Source: Bisporella sp. PMI_857
Lineage: Eukaryota > Ascomycota > Leotiomycetes > Helotiales > Helotiaceae
Direction: 5' to 3'
DNA length: 64,000 bases
NCBI GenBank assembly: GCA_021307315.1
Contig: JAJSPD010000079.1
Location: 1-64,000, forward strand
Positions 23,209 to 34,140 of the stretch are shown here, one piece after another (position 1 is the first letter of the stretch; each line of letters starts with the position of its first letter). The notes beneath the pieces are model-generated. The model worked only from the letters and a program-made list of their open reading frames with translations, had not been told where the DNA came from and did not search any database. The position numbers and the translations under genes were made by a program.

Positions 23209-23872
23209 TCATTGAATTCCCAGCTCCTCTTGCACACGCCGCTCATCACGCTCGAACTTGCTCTGCGGGAGGTACGTGAGGTGGTGCATATCAGGCCCGT
23301 TGCCCCCACACGCAACAAGCATTGTGAATATCAGCGTCGAGTTCTCTATATCCCTCTTGGGTTGGATCCCTCTGTATGCCAGTTTGTTGCGGGAAATGCC
23401 ATCACTGCACCATGCAACCAAAAGTGAATCCACTGATGGCCAACATGCTACAATGATACATATATACCCTTAATTCTCCGTGACACAGTTCCAGAAGCGA
23501 GTGTCCGTTGTCAAAATCGTTTAAAAAACTAAAAGCAAGGAGAAAGTGCAAAAGGTATTTAGCGGCAGGGTTATGGCATGGGTGCCTGTGGCGGCTTATG
23601 GTGTACCGACCCCTAGCTCCGTCCCCCCCGCCCTTCACCTCTCGGTCTGCTAAATAGGTACTAAATGGCGCTTTCGATTGATAAAGCGAAATGAAATCTC
23701 CTATCCTAGTTATTACGCCGCGGTTCTGCTCGTGCCCAGTACTAAGCCCCATGTACAATAGGACCTGCACAGCCCTAGCTTCCGCCAGAAACAGCTCGTT
23801 GCCGGTCGCACGCAGCTTTTGGGCCAGGGGATGGATTGGGCAGAGTGAGATGAGCACCCGAAGCACCTGCAT
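23209..23872 (-). pseudogene. Decayed fungal protein gene, family uncertain
   Basis: On the minus strand the last part reads WNCVTEN, a TAA, then GYICIIVACWPSVDSLLVAW and SRNKLAYRGIQPKRDIENSTL. It continues with FTMLVACGGNGPDMHHLTYLP and ends EELGIQ. This is fluent protein with a hydrophobic segment and resembles uncharacterised fungal membrane proteins, though I cannot name the family. The TAA could come from CAA. Upstream, 23872-23640 encodes another fluent block (FLAEARAVQVLLYMGLSTGH) in a different frame. The link between the two is not resolved and may include an intron. Taken as one broken gene with low certainty. Confidence 0.4.
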
Positions 23873-24149
23873 ATTGCAATATCCTTTACATAACTTCCAA
23901 CAGCGCTTGAAACATGAGTTACGCCGCCCGGCCAGCGTTCGCTTTAAGCTGCGTAAATATTCTATATACTACAGTTTCGACCGTTCTCACTTGAAGGGCT
24001 TTCATTTTAGACAAAACTCTTAGCTTGGTTGCAGATTTAGTTCCTGCTTATCTCATATCTATTAGTGTTGCTCCCCGCACAAGTGGTAAAATTGCTCACC
24101 CCCAAGCCTTTTCTTCGCAATAGCAGATCCTTCACAAAAAACACCGGAG

Positions 24150-25620
24150 ATGAAGGTGGAACTGACTGACGAGGCTCTTGTTTGTAACTGGATACACTAT
24201 ATGAAAAAGCCTGTTGGCCAAGAGAGCAAGCAAGAGTTGCTTGAGCGATCTGCTCAAGCTTCCATAGTTACTGAAGGACTGCTAGATTTCGACCATATAC
24301 TCTCGTCATACAGCTTTGTAAGTCGCAGAGTGAGAATTGGAGCTCAACTCTGAAATGCTAAACAATCAACAGGACCGGCTGAGCCTTCGAAGCCAGGAAA
24401 AGGTAGACGAAAAGTTCAAGATTCCAGCCAAAACTATATGCTCCTCGGCAAGCACATATGAAGCTCGTTATTCAATTGCTGAGCATGATAAGAGGTTTGA
24501 GCTTGCTGAGAACATTACCGCGAAAGCTATCAATATTGTTAGTCGCAAGGAGTGTAATTGGTCTGAGATAGTGAAAAATGATGTCTTCGGAAAACTAAGG
24601 GATATGGCGCGTGAAGCAGAAGGGGCAACAATGCCTAAAGCAGTGCAACTAGTGGACAGAATTAGAGTGTACGTACAGTATAACCTCCCTCTTGCGTCTA
24701 TTACCCCCCTTATTAGAAGCTTATTAGGTGCACACAATCACAGTGAGGCTGAAGATACTTGGAAACACGGTCGAGTGTCCTTACAACGAACATCACCTGA
24801 TAATGCACCTGTTCTTTCGTCTCCTAAGGTGGATCTCTATATAGCTTTTCCTATTGTTCGCCGAACTATCAATTGTCTAGGATTCCACAGGGATGATACG
24901 ATTCAAAACTTTCATATTAGCAACTTGGTAAAGCTTGAGGAAGAAAACCATGGAAATCTCATCTCAAACCCCATCAAAGAGCTGAGCCGGTGCAAAGACA
25001 GTGAGGAGGAACATCTGGTATGCTTCCCGTCTGTGGTTATTGAAATAAAGCACCACCGGGTATCAAAGGCACAAAGAGCCAAGTGCTACTGCCAAGCTGC
25101 CAATGCTTCGGCGACTGCCTTGTCAATGTTGTTTCGATTGCACCTCCTTGCAAATCGCCAAATTCGCACCGCTGAACTTCGGCCAGTAGTTGCATTCACT
25201 TTCATCGGTTGGAAGGTTAGGGTTTGGATATCTTTCGTCTCATATCGTGAAGTTGAAGGTGGGAAGATTACTTGTGAATATGTGAGTTTTCCTTAATGCT
25301 GTTTTCAAGGTCTGCTTTGGTTACCGCTTCTAATCGATACAGCAAATGCAATGCATCTGGAAAGGAGACTTGCGTGAGACCTGGGACAACGTGCAACTTT
25401 GTCGTATTATTGAACATCTCCATTATTGGATTGTAAGGCACTTTCGACCATGGGTGTCAAATTGTCTAGATATCTGGAGACAAGCCTCCGAGAAACATAA
25501 CAAGGCCCGCATAAGTAAATTTGCGGATCTTTGCTCTGGTTGGGAAAGCTCTACAAGCTCCGATGAAACGGGTGGAGAAACGACAGATGAAGATGGTGAT
25601 CACGACAACATTAGTGATTC

Positions 25621-25664
<44 letters not shown>

Positions 25665-25750
25665 GGGAAGAGGAAGAGGAGGAGGAGGAGGAAGAGGAGG
25701 AGGAAGAGGAGCAATGGCGGAGGCGGAGGCGGTGGAATAGAGGTGACTAG
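24150..25750 (+). CDS. PD-(D/E)XK nuclease-like fungal protein with acidic low-complexity tail
   Basis: Exons are 24150-24317, 24373-25281 and 25343-25750, with introns of 55 and 61 nt (GTAAGT..AACAG and GTGAGT..ATACAG), giving about 494 residues. The core shows the nuclease-like elements PKVDLYIAF (Asp) and CFPSVVIEIKHH (the E-X-K pair). The family-typical AKCYCQAANASATAL, VAFTFIGWKVRVWIS and a C-terminal YWIVRHFRPWVSNCLDIW follow. This matches a widespread Pezizomycotina family placed in the PD-(D/E)XK fold. Catalysis is not shown, and the family is common near transposons and recognition genes. The last 60 residues are a run of Asp, then Glu, then an Arg patch (QWRRRRRW), encoded by GACGAT and GAG microsatellites. 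That tail length is likely variable between strains. Confidence 0.82.
25618..25716 (+). repeat. Coding microsatellite (GACGAT)n followed by GAG/GAA repeats
   Basis: The tract encodes the Asp and Glu runs of the nuclease-like protein. Slippage in multiples of three keeps the frame; other changes would alter the Arg-rich end. Confidence 0.85.
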
Positions 25751-25830
25751 AGTTCTTGTGGTCTTGGTACTATTTTGCATAGGTGAAAAGTCTCTTAATG
25801 TAGGTTTCAGAAATATCCTATAGAGCCAAG

Positions 25831-28010
25831 CTAGATAATAGGAATTATATGTTCCCAAACACCAGAAGAACTCATAGCGCTGTTATCTGGCGCCGTCCAG
25901 AACAAGAGCGCCATCAACATAGATCTCCAAATCAGAACGTCACCAAGCTTTTTGTTAGAGTCTTTCCCTTCTATCAGCGACTCTAGGCCGCCATCCTTTA
26001 TGAACCTCAAAGCATGATGGCAAAAGCTCCTGGGTAATTCGCAAAAAGTGATCCATGTTATCCCAATGAACACCATAACTAGCCAATTCCCAATACAGAA
26101 GAAAATGTTTCTAAACTTCTTGATGTCATCAATAGGCTTTCTCTTCAGTCATGCCTAGTGGGAAGCTCTCGATGCACAGTCGTAACGTCACTAGCATCTT
26201 AATACGGCGGCTAGGGATATCGTCTTTCGAATCGCGGTATGCAAAAGACGACAGCCATTGGGGTAGTTGATGATTGTCCGGCGCAGGAAATTCAAACAAA
26301 CCATCAACAATCGCCTTTTCTGCATCCAGAAGTGCTACTGTGATAAGGTAAAGAGAGGCTATCCGACACCTAATCACTCTGTCATTAGATGCTTGTTTAA
26401 GCCACCGATCTGCCCATTGGATCTGTCGCAGCACGTTCTCGCGAAAGATCAGCCTTTTAGCTTGGGTAAAAGCACTGAACAAAGCTTGAAAGCCTCCAGA
26501 ACCATGTGACAACCTTAGACATGCTTCAAAGACATCCTTGCATGGACATTTTTCATATTCGCCAGCCCTCTGATTTTTGAGTACGCACTAGGTATTCCTT
26601 GGTTCGAGATTGCCGAGTAGCAAGTTGAAGACACATATATTGACTAACAGCCTCTTATTGACTCTTGTAATTGCTGCCCAGAATTTGCCATTCAAGGCAA
26701 GAATCGTGAGTACACCTGAAAATTGTAAGTTGTGCAATGGGAAGATGGCCGGGACGAATGTTGGCGTATCGGCTACAAGAAGCCATAGAAGATGATGTGT
26801 ATCTTCTCTAGCACAAAGCAGGCGGGCATGGCAGATCGAGGCTCGCCAACAATTGCAATTATGATGGATGTTCCTCAAAAATCCACTCGTGTCAATTCCA
26901 GGATTTACATCGCCCACGAATGTACCGTTATCAAGTGGGCCATCGATCCCAGTGACCCGAAATAGGGGCAAAAATTTCCCAACTCCCACTTCTCCTCGAG
27001 TATGTCGAATAGCCAAAGCAAGCTTCTCCCCTGAGGGAGTCTGCTGGATCCCAGTGCCGTGGTCGCATATCGAAAACGCCACCACCTGCCCTAGGGCTGA
27101 ATGTTGTCAAAAGTCGAACTGAAGCCCTGGGCCTAAAATAACTGGATACGCAGATTAGTAGTCAAGTTCTGATGGGTGCCCCCCCCCCGGCTGCAGCTAT
27201 CGTAGCGACAATAAAGCCTACCTTGCCGTACGTGGGGACGGCTAGTGGATTGTCTGGAAGATAGTCCGCCCTGGTGGTTCTTAGATTATCGCCGTTGATA
27301 GGGAGGTCTTCTAGCCCAAATTCTTTTGGAAAAGCAAGTTATGAAGCTGCCGATGGATTATCCCCAAACCCATTAGTCCCCGCCAGAGCCTCGTTTCCCC
27401 GGCTTTTGGGGAGATCCTTAAGTGTCGCTAGGACATTGCTCGTCTTCAAGATTAGAGTGCGGGCAGTGGATAAGATCCTGAGGTCTTACCAGCTCCACTT
27501 TGTTGTTGTTTCCTCAGACAATTTGGCTATCGCATAGCTGTTGGATTTGCGACGACCCGGGACCTGCAGCTAGGACAGCCTGAAAGATTGTGATAAGAGT
27601 AAAAGCTGTTGCAAAGATGCCTATTGGAACAGCGAAGGCAAAGGTAACGGGACCCCAGTCAAATTTGCTGTCTTCAGCATTGTTCTAGTCACCTAGGAGC
27701 TTGAGGAGTGCCCGAAGGAGGCAGTGTGGGCACTGTGCTCGGGCGGGTCTTGCTAAGCCCATGTCATTTCTGCGGCATGCATGTCTTCCTGCAGAAAGTG
27801 ATGTATTATCCTTCATTGCCTTGCAATCATTGATCAATGCTGCTTCTTCGGCCCGCATCCATTGCAGGCCGAAGGGAAATGCGCGTATTGTGACAAGTCG
27901 CCCTTCAACCATATATACCTCCCACACGAGCAGGCTCTCTTGGACGGTCTAAAGATGTCGGTCCAAATGGTATTGCAATACTTTGTGGTGATAGACGTTG
28001 TTGTTGTTAT
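25831..28010 (-). pseudogene. Large fungal membrane protein gene, decayed
   Basis: On the minus strand I can follow YHHKVLQYHLDRHL, then GRLVTIRAFPFGLQWMRAEEA, CPHCLLRALLKLLGD and FDWGPVTFAFAVPIGIFATAF (a membrane helix). After these come AIAKLSEETTTKWSW, LRILSTARTLILKTSN, then past a probable intron (27221-27133) VAFSICDHGTG, GEVGVGKFLPLFRVTG, LQFSGVLTILALNGKFWAAI, and further down HGSGGFQALF and GNWLVMVFIGITW. These blocks fit a long uncharacterised fungal membrane protein. Breaks include TAG at 27951-27949 and 27687-27685, TAA at 27488-27486 and 27341-27339, and a frameshift near 27551-27565. The TAG and one TAA follow the CAG/CAA to T pattern. A possible 50-nt intron joins the last two frames near 26130-26190. 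Confidence 0.65.
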
Positions 28011-28280
28011 TCTCTATCTAAGCGCTAGCTAGTCATGCGCCAGGTGGGTCATGTGATCTCACTAGTGCCTTAGTACCAAAAAAAGAGGAGGTTCAGTCGA
28101 TTCCTTTGATAACCTTGCTCCTGTTCCAGCTTCTTCTAGATGAGGTGAATATGGGTGCGAGATATTGACACTGCCTGGTGGAGGTGGCGCAAGAAGAGTC
28201 GAGCCGAGTGGTCATAATGATCGACAGTGGGGCCGTGGGAGGCACGCACAACTGTCGTACGAGGCGGTATATATACAGAG

Positions 28281-28350
28281 ATCAAGCCAGGTAGCCTAGG
28301 AGAGTGAGTCGCACGTTCATGAGCACGTGAGGATCCACTTCTCAGTGACA
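28281..28350 (-). repeat. Mutated LTR terminus (second copy of the 33911 repeat, opposite orientation)
   Basis: The reverse complement begins TGTCACTGAGAAGTGG and aligns for about 70 bases with 33911-33990, which begins TGTCACGGAGAAGTGG. The differences include GGG to GAG/GGA type changes expected from RIP. The TG terminus abuts a HET fragment directly at 28351, so the element inserted next to or into that gene. Confidence 0.65.
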
Positions 28351-28595
28351 GAGTTCAACCTGACCAAGAACTTTGGCGACGATATTCTCCGGTATGCCAT
28401 ATTCTCGCACACTTGGGGCCCAATACTGAGGAGGTCACCTTCAGAGACCTAATGGGTGGCACTGGCAAGAACAAGGCTGGCTATACCAAGATACTGTTCT
28501 ACGGAGAACAGGCAAGACAAGGCGGTTGGCAATACTTTGGATAGACACATGTTGTATCGATAAGTCGAACAACAACACCATGGTGATGTCTTTAA
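28351..28595 (+). pseudogene. HET-domain N-terminal fragment, frameshifted
   Basis: Reading + strand frames in turn gives GDDILRYAIFSHTWG, then TEEVTFRDLMGG, KNKAGYTKI, and WIDTCCIDKSNN. These are the first HET motifs of the class that begins with a short leader before AILSHTWG. Two frameshifts separate the pieces, one after HTWGP near 28422 and one just before WIDTCC near 28537. No N-terminal methionine or later HET motifs follow. It is a truncated relic next to an LTR end. Confidence 0.75.
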
Positions 28596-29912
28596 CGTTA
28601 GCATCTGCTCCACCTCGACCTCTTGGATGGCCATCTGCTCAAATGGCCTCTACCCAGCAGTGACCGCTGCGGCAAGTGCCGGTAGAGCTACAGTGGGCTG
28701 CTCCAGCTGTGTAGCAATGTTGACCGCTATTTTCTGCCCTCATAGGCTCGTATACAATTGATAGGACTTCCATGTAAATTGGTGCATGGCCCATTTGGCT
28801 GGTCTCAGGTAAAGTTCAGCCAACAACGCAGGATTCCGATTCTTTAGTAATGGCGTTTCAGTCCTACATCTCTTATTCAGGCAAGGGCCATAACATGAGC
28901 TAAAGGCCAAGTGTTAGCTTAGGAAGAAGCCTTCTTGTCAAGCCCGATCTGTCCCTGGATGCCTATCACGACCAGCAGTCTTTGAGGCGGTGGCCTGACT
29001 TGAAACGTGAGGCTGCATCCAGAAATGACCAGAACTCTATTTCGTAAAGCCAATAATCATGCGCCCATCCATGCCGTTGCCGATATCTTGCAGCTAGTTT
29101 GTGCAACATGAGACCCAGGCTCACATTTGGGCTCACGTGACTATCTGGCACAAATAGTGGCGCTTGCTGTGGTTACATGCTATCTTTTCAGACTCTGATT
29201 CCGCAATAACATAATTGCAAAATATATAGCGATTGCCTAGAAGCTTGATAGACTACTAAAATAGATAAGACCGCTTCGCAAACTCTTAAATGTGTTAGGG
29301 CCAAATCTACTCTCTGTTTGAAAGGCAAACAGTTCTGTAATCTCCGAATCCATCGTGGAAGTGAGGAATATGGTATTTTATAACCTAGATTTTGATTCGC
29401 TGACGTGGAAACTAATTCACGCAGGTCCCAGCCACTTAATCTTACCTAAAACTTATTTCCTAACTCACAACATCAGCCTCAGGCAGTGATTGTTCTGGTT
29501 GGAGTCATACATGCTGTGAAGCCTTGGCTATATTTATGCGCAGCAAAGCTATTGGCATACGGCTTTTAGACATAGCTCTATAGCTGAGCTTAAGGCTGTA
29601 AGTAAATACGAGAAGCATCAGGTCTTTTACCAAACATCGGCTAATGAAATGAAAGGCAACGGATTGTAGATTCTTGAGTCCGATATATAGCCGAAGGCTC
29701 TATGCCGTGGCAATGTCATGATGTGGTCTAGGCTGTTTCCCAAGTTCAGGCGAGGTATTCTTTGATGATTTCATAAGTATAAAAATATCGAAAAATATCG
29801 AAAAATATTCTTGCCATTATTATCGCACAGATCACTCACTTATTTCAAGCATTAAACTCGGCACTTTTTACTTTACCAAACCATAGTTTTTATTCAAGCT
29901 TAATCAGCAATA
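28596..29912. other. Gene-free stretch upstream of DUF4360 gene
   Basis: I recognised nothing coding. The last 100 bases before 29913 contain a repeated AAAAATATCG motif (about 29781-29805) and pyrimidine-rich sequence, and should include the promoter. Confidence 0.5.
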
Positions 29913-30584
29913 ATGTATTTCAGCACACTTTTTATCGTCGCCGCCGCTCTCGGCTTTATAGCACCTACTGCACTAGCTCTATTGGTTCTTCCCAACCCCG
30001 ACGATGTCTACATTAGCAAGGTCGCCTATTCCGGTACAGGATGCCCTGCTGGCTCCATAACTAATACCACCGATCCTACGAAGCAGGCCTTCACACTTTA
30101 TTTCGACAATTATGTCGTATCAGTCGGTCCAGGAACCAAAATTGCAAGCCGCCGCACGGGCTGTGCTGTCAACCTCGACATTCGCTACCCTCAAGGCTAC
30201 CAATACTCTATTATCAGCGTTGATTATCGTGGATACGCCGACCTAGATAAAGGAGTTACGGGAGAAGAGCAATCTATTTACTATTTCTCTGGTCAACAAC
30301 AGCAGGTAAATATCATCCGCGGTACTTTGAGACAAACGAAAGCATGAATACTGATACTTTAATAGTTCAGAGCCAGGAGCGCCTGGAAGGGCGAATACCT
30401 CAACGACTACCTCATCACCGACAAATACGCCAGCGAGTCCGTCGTCTGGTCGCCATGCGAAGCAAATCATCCTCTGAATATCAACACTGAGCTTCGAATT
30501 ACACCGCTAAGGGCACAAGAATTTAGCTTCTTCACCAAGGTCACCCAGGAGTACCACCTTTCCTGGCGTAAGTGCGCCAAATAG
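29913..30584 (+). CDS. Secreted DUF4360 protein
   Basis: Exons are 29913-30305 and 30366-30584, and the 60-nt intron (GTAAAT..TAATAG) is phase 0. The product has about 203 residues, the usual size of DUF4360 proteins (PF14273), a secreted fungal and oomycete family of unknown role. A signal peptide (MYFSTLFIVAAALGFIAPTA) is followed by SGTGCPAGS, FDNYVVSVGPG, GCAVNLDIRYPQGYQYSI, RGYADLDKGVTG and, in exon 2, VVWSPCEANHPLNINTELRI and the closing LSWRKC. The conserved Cys pairs are present. Unspliced reading would stop shortly after QQQQ; splicing restores the family's second half, so the model is firm. Confidence 0.92.
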
Positions 30585-31170
30585 ATGTGCATCAGTATTG
30601 GGCGGTAATTTATAATGGAAGCATGATAGGGTGATGTCGAGAACAGAACTTATGCTCTCTATGGGGTGGGGGGAATGATGTGCGAAGAGTTTTGCTGATA
30701 GCTACCTTTCTGTTAGGACATTTTGATTTTGTGGATAGGTTCGAGATTGACCATACCTTCCTTTTAACAACAATGATAACACCAATAGCTCCTGACCTCC
30801 CTTTGAGGCCATTTGACTTCGTACGGGAAACGAGAAGTGCTCCTGCAAGTGACATCGTGCTTTCGAGGCGTAGCTATTGTTTACAAAACAAGGAGAACTT
30901 AGGTGTGCAAAATTGATATTTAAAAAAATTATGTCCTTTACAGAGTTATCCTGCGAGTATTTATCATCAGATTAGTGGCGCACGGTAACCTATAAAGTGA
31001 TGGGCATTACTATTGTTTTAATGGTACAGTAAGGCGCAAAAAGTCACGAACCTCCACTCTCCCTGTTAGCTCTCGGAGTAGGAGCTCGATGTTCCTTCTA
31101 AATCGCCAGTGTGGGAGCTTGATGGGATTTATACCTAGATTTTACAGTGCTCTGTTCACAAGATTCCAGA
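30585..31170. other. Intergenic, no gene recognised
   Basis: Short frames on both strands at 30610-30916 have no family content. Nothing else was seen. Confidence 0.5.
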
Positions 31171-31775
31171 CGGGCCAGACAAACAAAGGTACTACAGAAA
31201 TTCAAGCAGGTGATCGGCTGTTTGCTATCCTTGCTTAGCCGGTAGCAGCCTTTGCTCTTGTTAGACCTATTCATATGCACCCCGAGGAGGTTAATTTAAG
31301 AGTGTGGCGTTTGCATTCAGTTCTCAGCATACCACGGAATCTCAATCGCCCAATGCGGTTATTACATCCTTCGTTTCCCGACTCCCTTCTTGACGAGCAA
31401 AGATGCCATGATCGGTTATTCTAAGTGGACAAGAAGCAAGCACATTAGGCGATAGCTAACCGCTGTATCCGGCTCATGTCCAGCTCTCTTAAGTAAGACA
31501 TCTGTGGTCCGCGCTCTCCCAGAGTTCTTGCGGCTAATATAATGAGCAGTCAAGTAGATCAATGCCTACCTCCGGAGGTCAGGCGCGCATGCCTCTACTG
31601 GACCCAACATATTCAGAGGAGTAGGGCCCAGCTTTACGGCAACACCGGAAGTCTATCGGTTCCTCCAGGGATATCTCCTTCACTGGCTTGAGGCGCTTAG
31701 CTGGACGGGGAAGACTTCTGAAGGAATCCTTACAATATCACCATTAGAGGCTCGGGTTCCTGTAAGCATTTATCG
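31171..31775 (+). pseudogene. NACHT/WD40-type NLR fragment (helical region after the NACHT), decayed
   Basis: On the plus strand the pieces read QKFKQVIG, ALVRPIHMHPEEVNL, LHSVLSIPRNLNRPMRLLHPSF, LLDEQRCHDRLF, VDKKQAH, NRCIRLMSSSLK, DICG, CLPPEVRRACLYWTQHIQRS and YRFLQGYLLHWLEALSW. This is the conserved stretch between NACHT and the WD40 or other repeats of fungal NLRs. The frame is broken by a TAG near 31236, a TAA at the expected Trp of FWVD, TAG and TAA further on, and at least two frameshifts (near 31215-31235 and 31650). Neither the nucleotide-binding site nor the repeats are present, so it is a fragment. Confidence 0.78.
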
Positions 31776-31949
31776 TATATCAAGAAGCGAGAGCCGGGCG
31801 TATAACTGTTAACAATTCAGGTGTAAGTGAAAACGATCCATTTTAACTAAAGTACAAGAAGAAGAAGGGCACTTTAACTATAAGCTTGGTGCCAGGGCGC
31901 AACCCTGTCTCGTCAGTGTAATGTCCTTGGCCCTAGGACAACGTCTGTT

Positions 31950-33271
31950 TTACAATGGCTGGAGTTGGTTGAGTGACCAGAGTCCAGTCTCGTCAGTATA
32001 AGTTTCTTGACCTTCAAAGCCACCAGTGACAGGCCCTCTGCCGGCCTGCCAGAAAGGAATATCGGCAAATATATCGTTGCTGGTGATGTTCGCAACAAAA
32101 ATACCAGCGTCTCCCAAATCCCAGCGTATGATCATGCCCGCCGGCGCTGGAGTGCCAGGAATGAGTGGCCATATCTGACCCTCTCCCCATCCCAGAGTGT
32201 TGTTGGGGCGGTCAACGCAACGAGAGGCAATGACCCGCCCATCTTCCCATCTGGCAAGATATTCCGCACTGATGTCTGTCCCGTCCTGCGAACGCGAATG
32301 CCACCACACAACGGCGTAAGGCCCTAGACGAGCGTGACCCCAGAATGCGGCCTGGAGTGCCTTCTCGAAGGGGCGGTCAACCCAGGTCTTGTCATGGTAG
32401 CCATATCCTTCGAACAACATTGGCGTGTCGCGTATTTGGAGGGAAACAGTTGCGTTAGCGTCTGGTAATGCGTTTGCCCAAGCAACTCCTACGATGTTCC
32501 GCTCCTCGACTCCTGCCGCGTCGGTGCCACAAGAATAATGAGGCGCGGCAAGCTGTGTACCCAAGAATACGCGCTCAGTATTGGAATAATGGAACGTTGT
32601 TGTTGATGGGGGCGGGGAGCACATACATTACCTCGGAAAATCATGCTCCCTGTGATACCAACCTCAGGCGCGTTGATGGCTACGTGGTAGACTGGCCTTG
32701 GCTCCAAGAGGCTCGAGCCTGACCAACTGAACTCGCTGCCACCAAAGTAATCCACCCGCATGCTTTTGTCAGCTCTCTCGGTAATGTTGACATATTCAGC
32801 GTCGACTCCGTAGCTGTAGGCTGTACCATTTGCGAAGGATCCAAATATGGTAACACGATAGAGGGTTTCCGATGTAGCGACACCATTATCAGTTGGCCAC
32901 GCCACCTCAAAGTTGAACACAACAGTCTCAAGGGTCGATGGGTTCATCGCGTCGAAGTACCAACTATGAATTTCAGCTACACCAACAGTTATCTTGGATG
33001 GGGAGTAGGCTTACGAGTCCCACGTGGTGGCGTTCGGGGCTGGGTCAAGTTTGAAGAAGTCGACTTGACCGAGAGCTTCAGTGGTGAATTCGACCTTAGT
33101 GGTGCCGTTGTACTTCTCAGGGCCGAGTGAAATGACACGGTCCCCCACAGATGAGCGGCCGTGGTACCGCTCCTTACCGAGTGAAATGGCCTGGTCTCCC
33201 GTACTCTCAGCAACTGAGCAGCAGACTGACAGGCCTGCGACCGCCAACAAATAAGCTCGAAACTGCACCAT
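31950..33271 (-). CDS. Secreted CrtC/Diels-Alderase-like (lipocalin-like) protein
   Basis: Exons are 33271-33015, 32963-32627 and 32552-31950, and the introns start GTAAGC and GTATGT. The product is about 398 residues. A signal peptide (MVQFRAYLLAVAGLSVCCSVA) is followed by WDSWYFDAMNPS, created across the first splice, then VVFNFEVAWP, PEVGITGSM and, after the second splice, LAAPHYSCG. FEGYGYHDKTW, GHARLGPYAVVWWHSRSQDG and APAGMIIRWDLGD come next. The YHD-x-x-W block is the signature shared by hydroxyneurosporene synthase (CrtC) proteins and fungal Diels-Alderases of the two-lipocalin fold. Secretory versions are known in some tropolone pathways. No PKS, NRPS or terpene synthase lies in this window, so the substrate is unknown. 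The acceptor of intron 2 is chosen by family fit. Confidence 0.78.
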
Positions 33272-33910
33272 AATACTTGATAGTGATGATAAGGTGGTGA
33301 TGGTAAGATAGTGCCCGCGAGATATTCTCGTTGGATTTTGAGATAGATCCTAAATCTAGAAACGCCATGAAACTACAGAGAAGATGGAGAATTATATACT
33401 ACTATTCCAAGCATTGTATTTGTATTGCGGAATGGCTTGCGCGCTGGAAAGATTAGAACACTGCCCCCTCTAGCAAAAAGTATATATTATTCATAATTTC
33501 CGAACAGTCCGGACGACGAGGGATCGCTTTGAAGATCTGCATACTCTCTAGACGACGATATTAGGTGCAGTAAATAGGAACAGAATTGGAATCAGACTCG
33601 CACTCGGACTCGGACTCGGACTCGGATACAGACTTTAAGCAGCTTGGTTCAGGGATCTGGGATGTATAAAGCCCCTAATCCCTACATATCGTATGTTTAC
33701 CCTTTACCCCTCTATAAATGTCAAGATTATTGTATTTCGGCGGAGGAAATAATAACGTAGTTTGGTTGTAGCACATTGCATTCATTGATCGTACGCTGTA
33801 CGTTGATATCTAGTATCTATCCCGAGCACTATAATCCCTTCCTTATGGTGGAGTCTATCAGAGTGGGGGGTATAATGTAGCCTGTTTTCGGTTTACCCCA
33901 GACCCCCATG
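33272..33910. other. Promoter region of the CrtC-like gene plus microsatellite
   Basis: A CGGACT tandem lies at about 33596-33626. No gene was seen. The 150 bases upstream of 33271 should contain the promoter for the minus-strand gene. Confidence 0.5.
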
Positions 33911-34140
33911 TGTCACGGAGAAGTGGGTCCGCACGTGCTCATGAGCGTGCGACCCACTCTCCTAGGCTATAAGGGCCTACCTAGCCTGACCTCTAGTTCT
34001 ACAAGTAAGAATACACGCAAGTGCTGCATACGTTGCTCTAGCTCTTATGAACTAGAAACGAGCTCTCACGGGACGTAAAAGCTGCTCCGTAATAGTTATG
34101 AGCGGCCGATGAAGGGCCTTTCTAGCCTGGTAAGATTCAC
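33911..34140 (+). repeat. Probable LTR of a retrotransposon, possibly with a 5' internal scrap
   Basis: It begins TGTCACGGAG, the TG start common to fungal LTRs, and repeats in mutated form at 28281-28350. An LTR end may lie near GGTAAGATTCACA (about 34127-34139). After it, TTGGTGACTGG could be a primer-binding-like block, and a short basic open frame (starting MSKYESSSDD, about 34257) could be a gag scrap. No polymerase is present. The exact 3' limit is uncertain. Confidence 0.5.

Noticed and set aside
25466..25858. Minus-strand frame with long Pro, Leu, Val and Ile runs
   Set aside because: It is the complement of the coding microsatellite of the nuclease-like gene.
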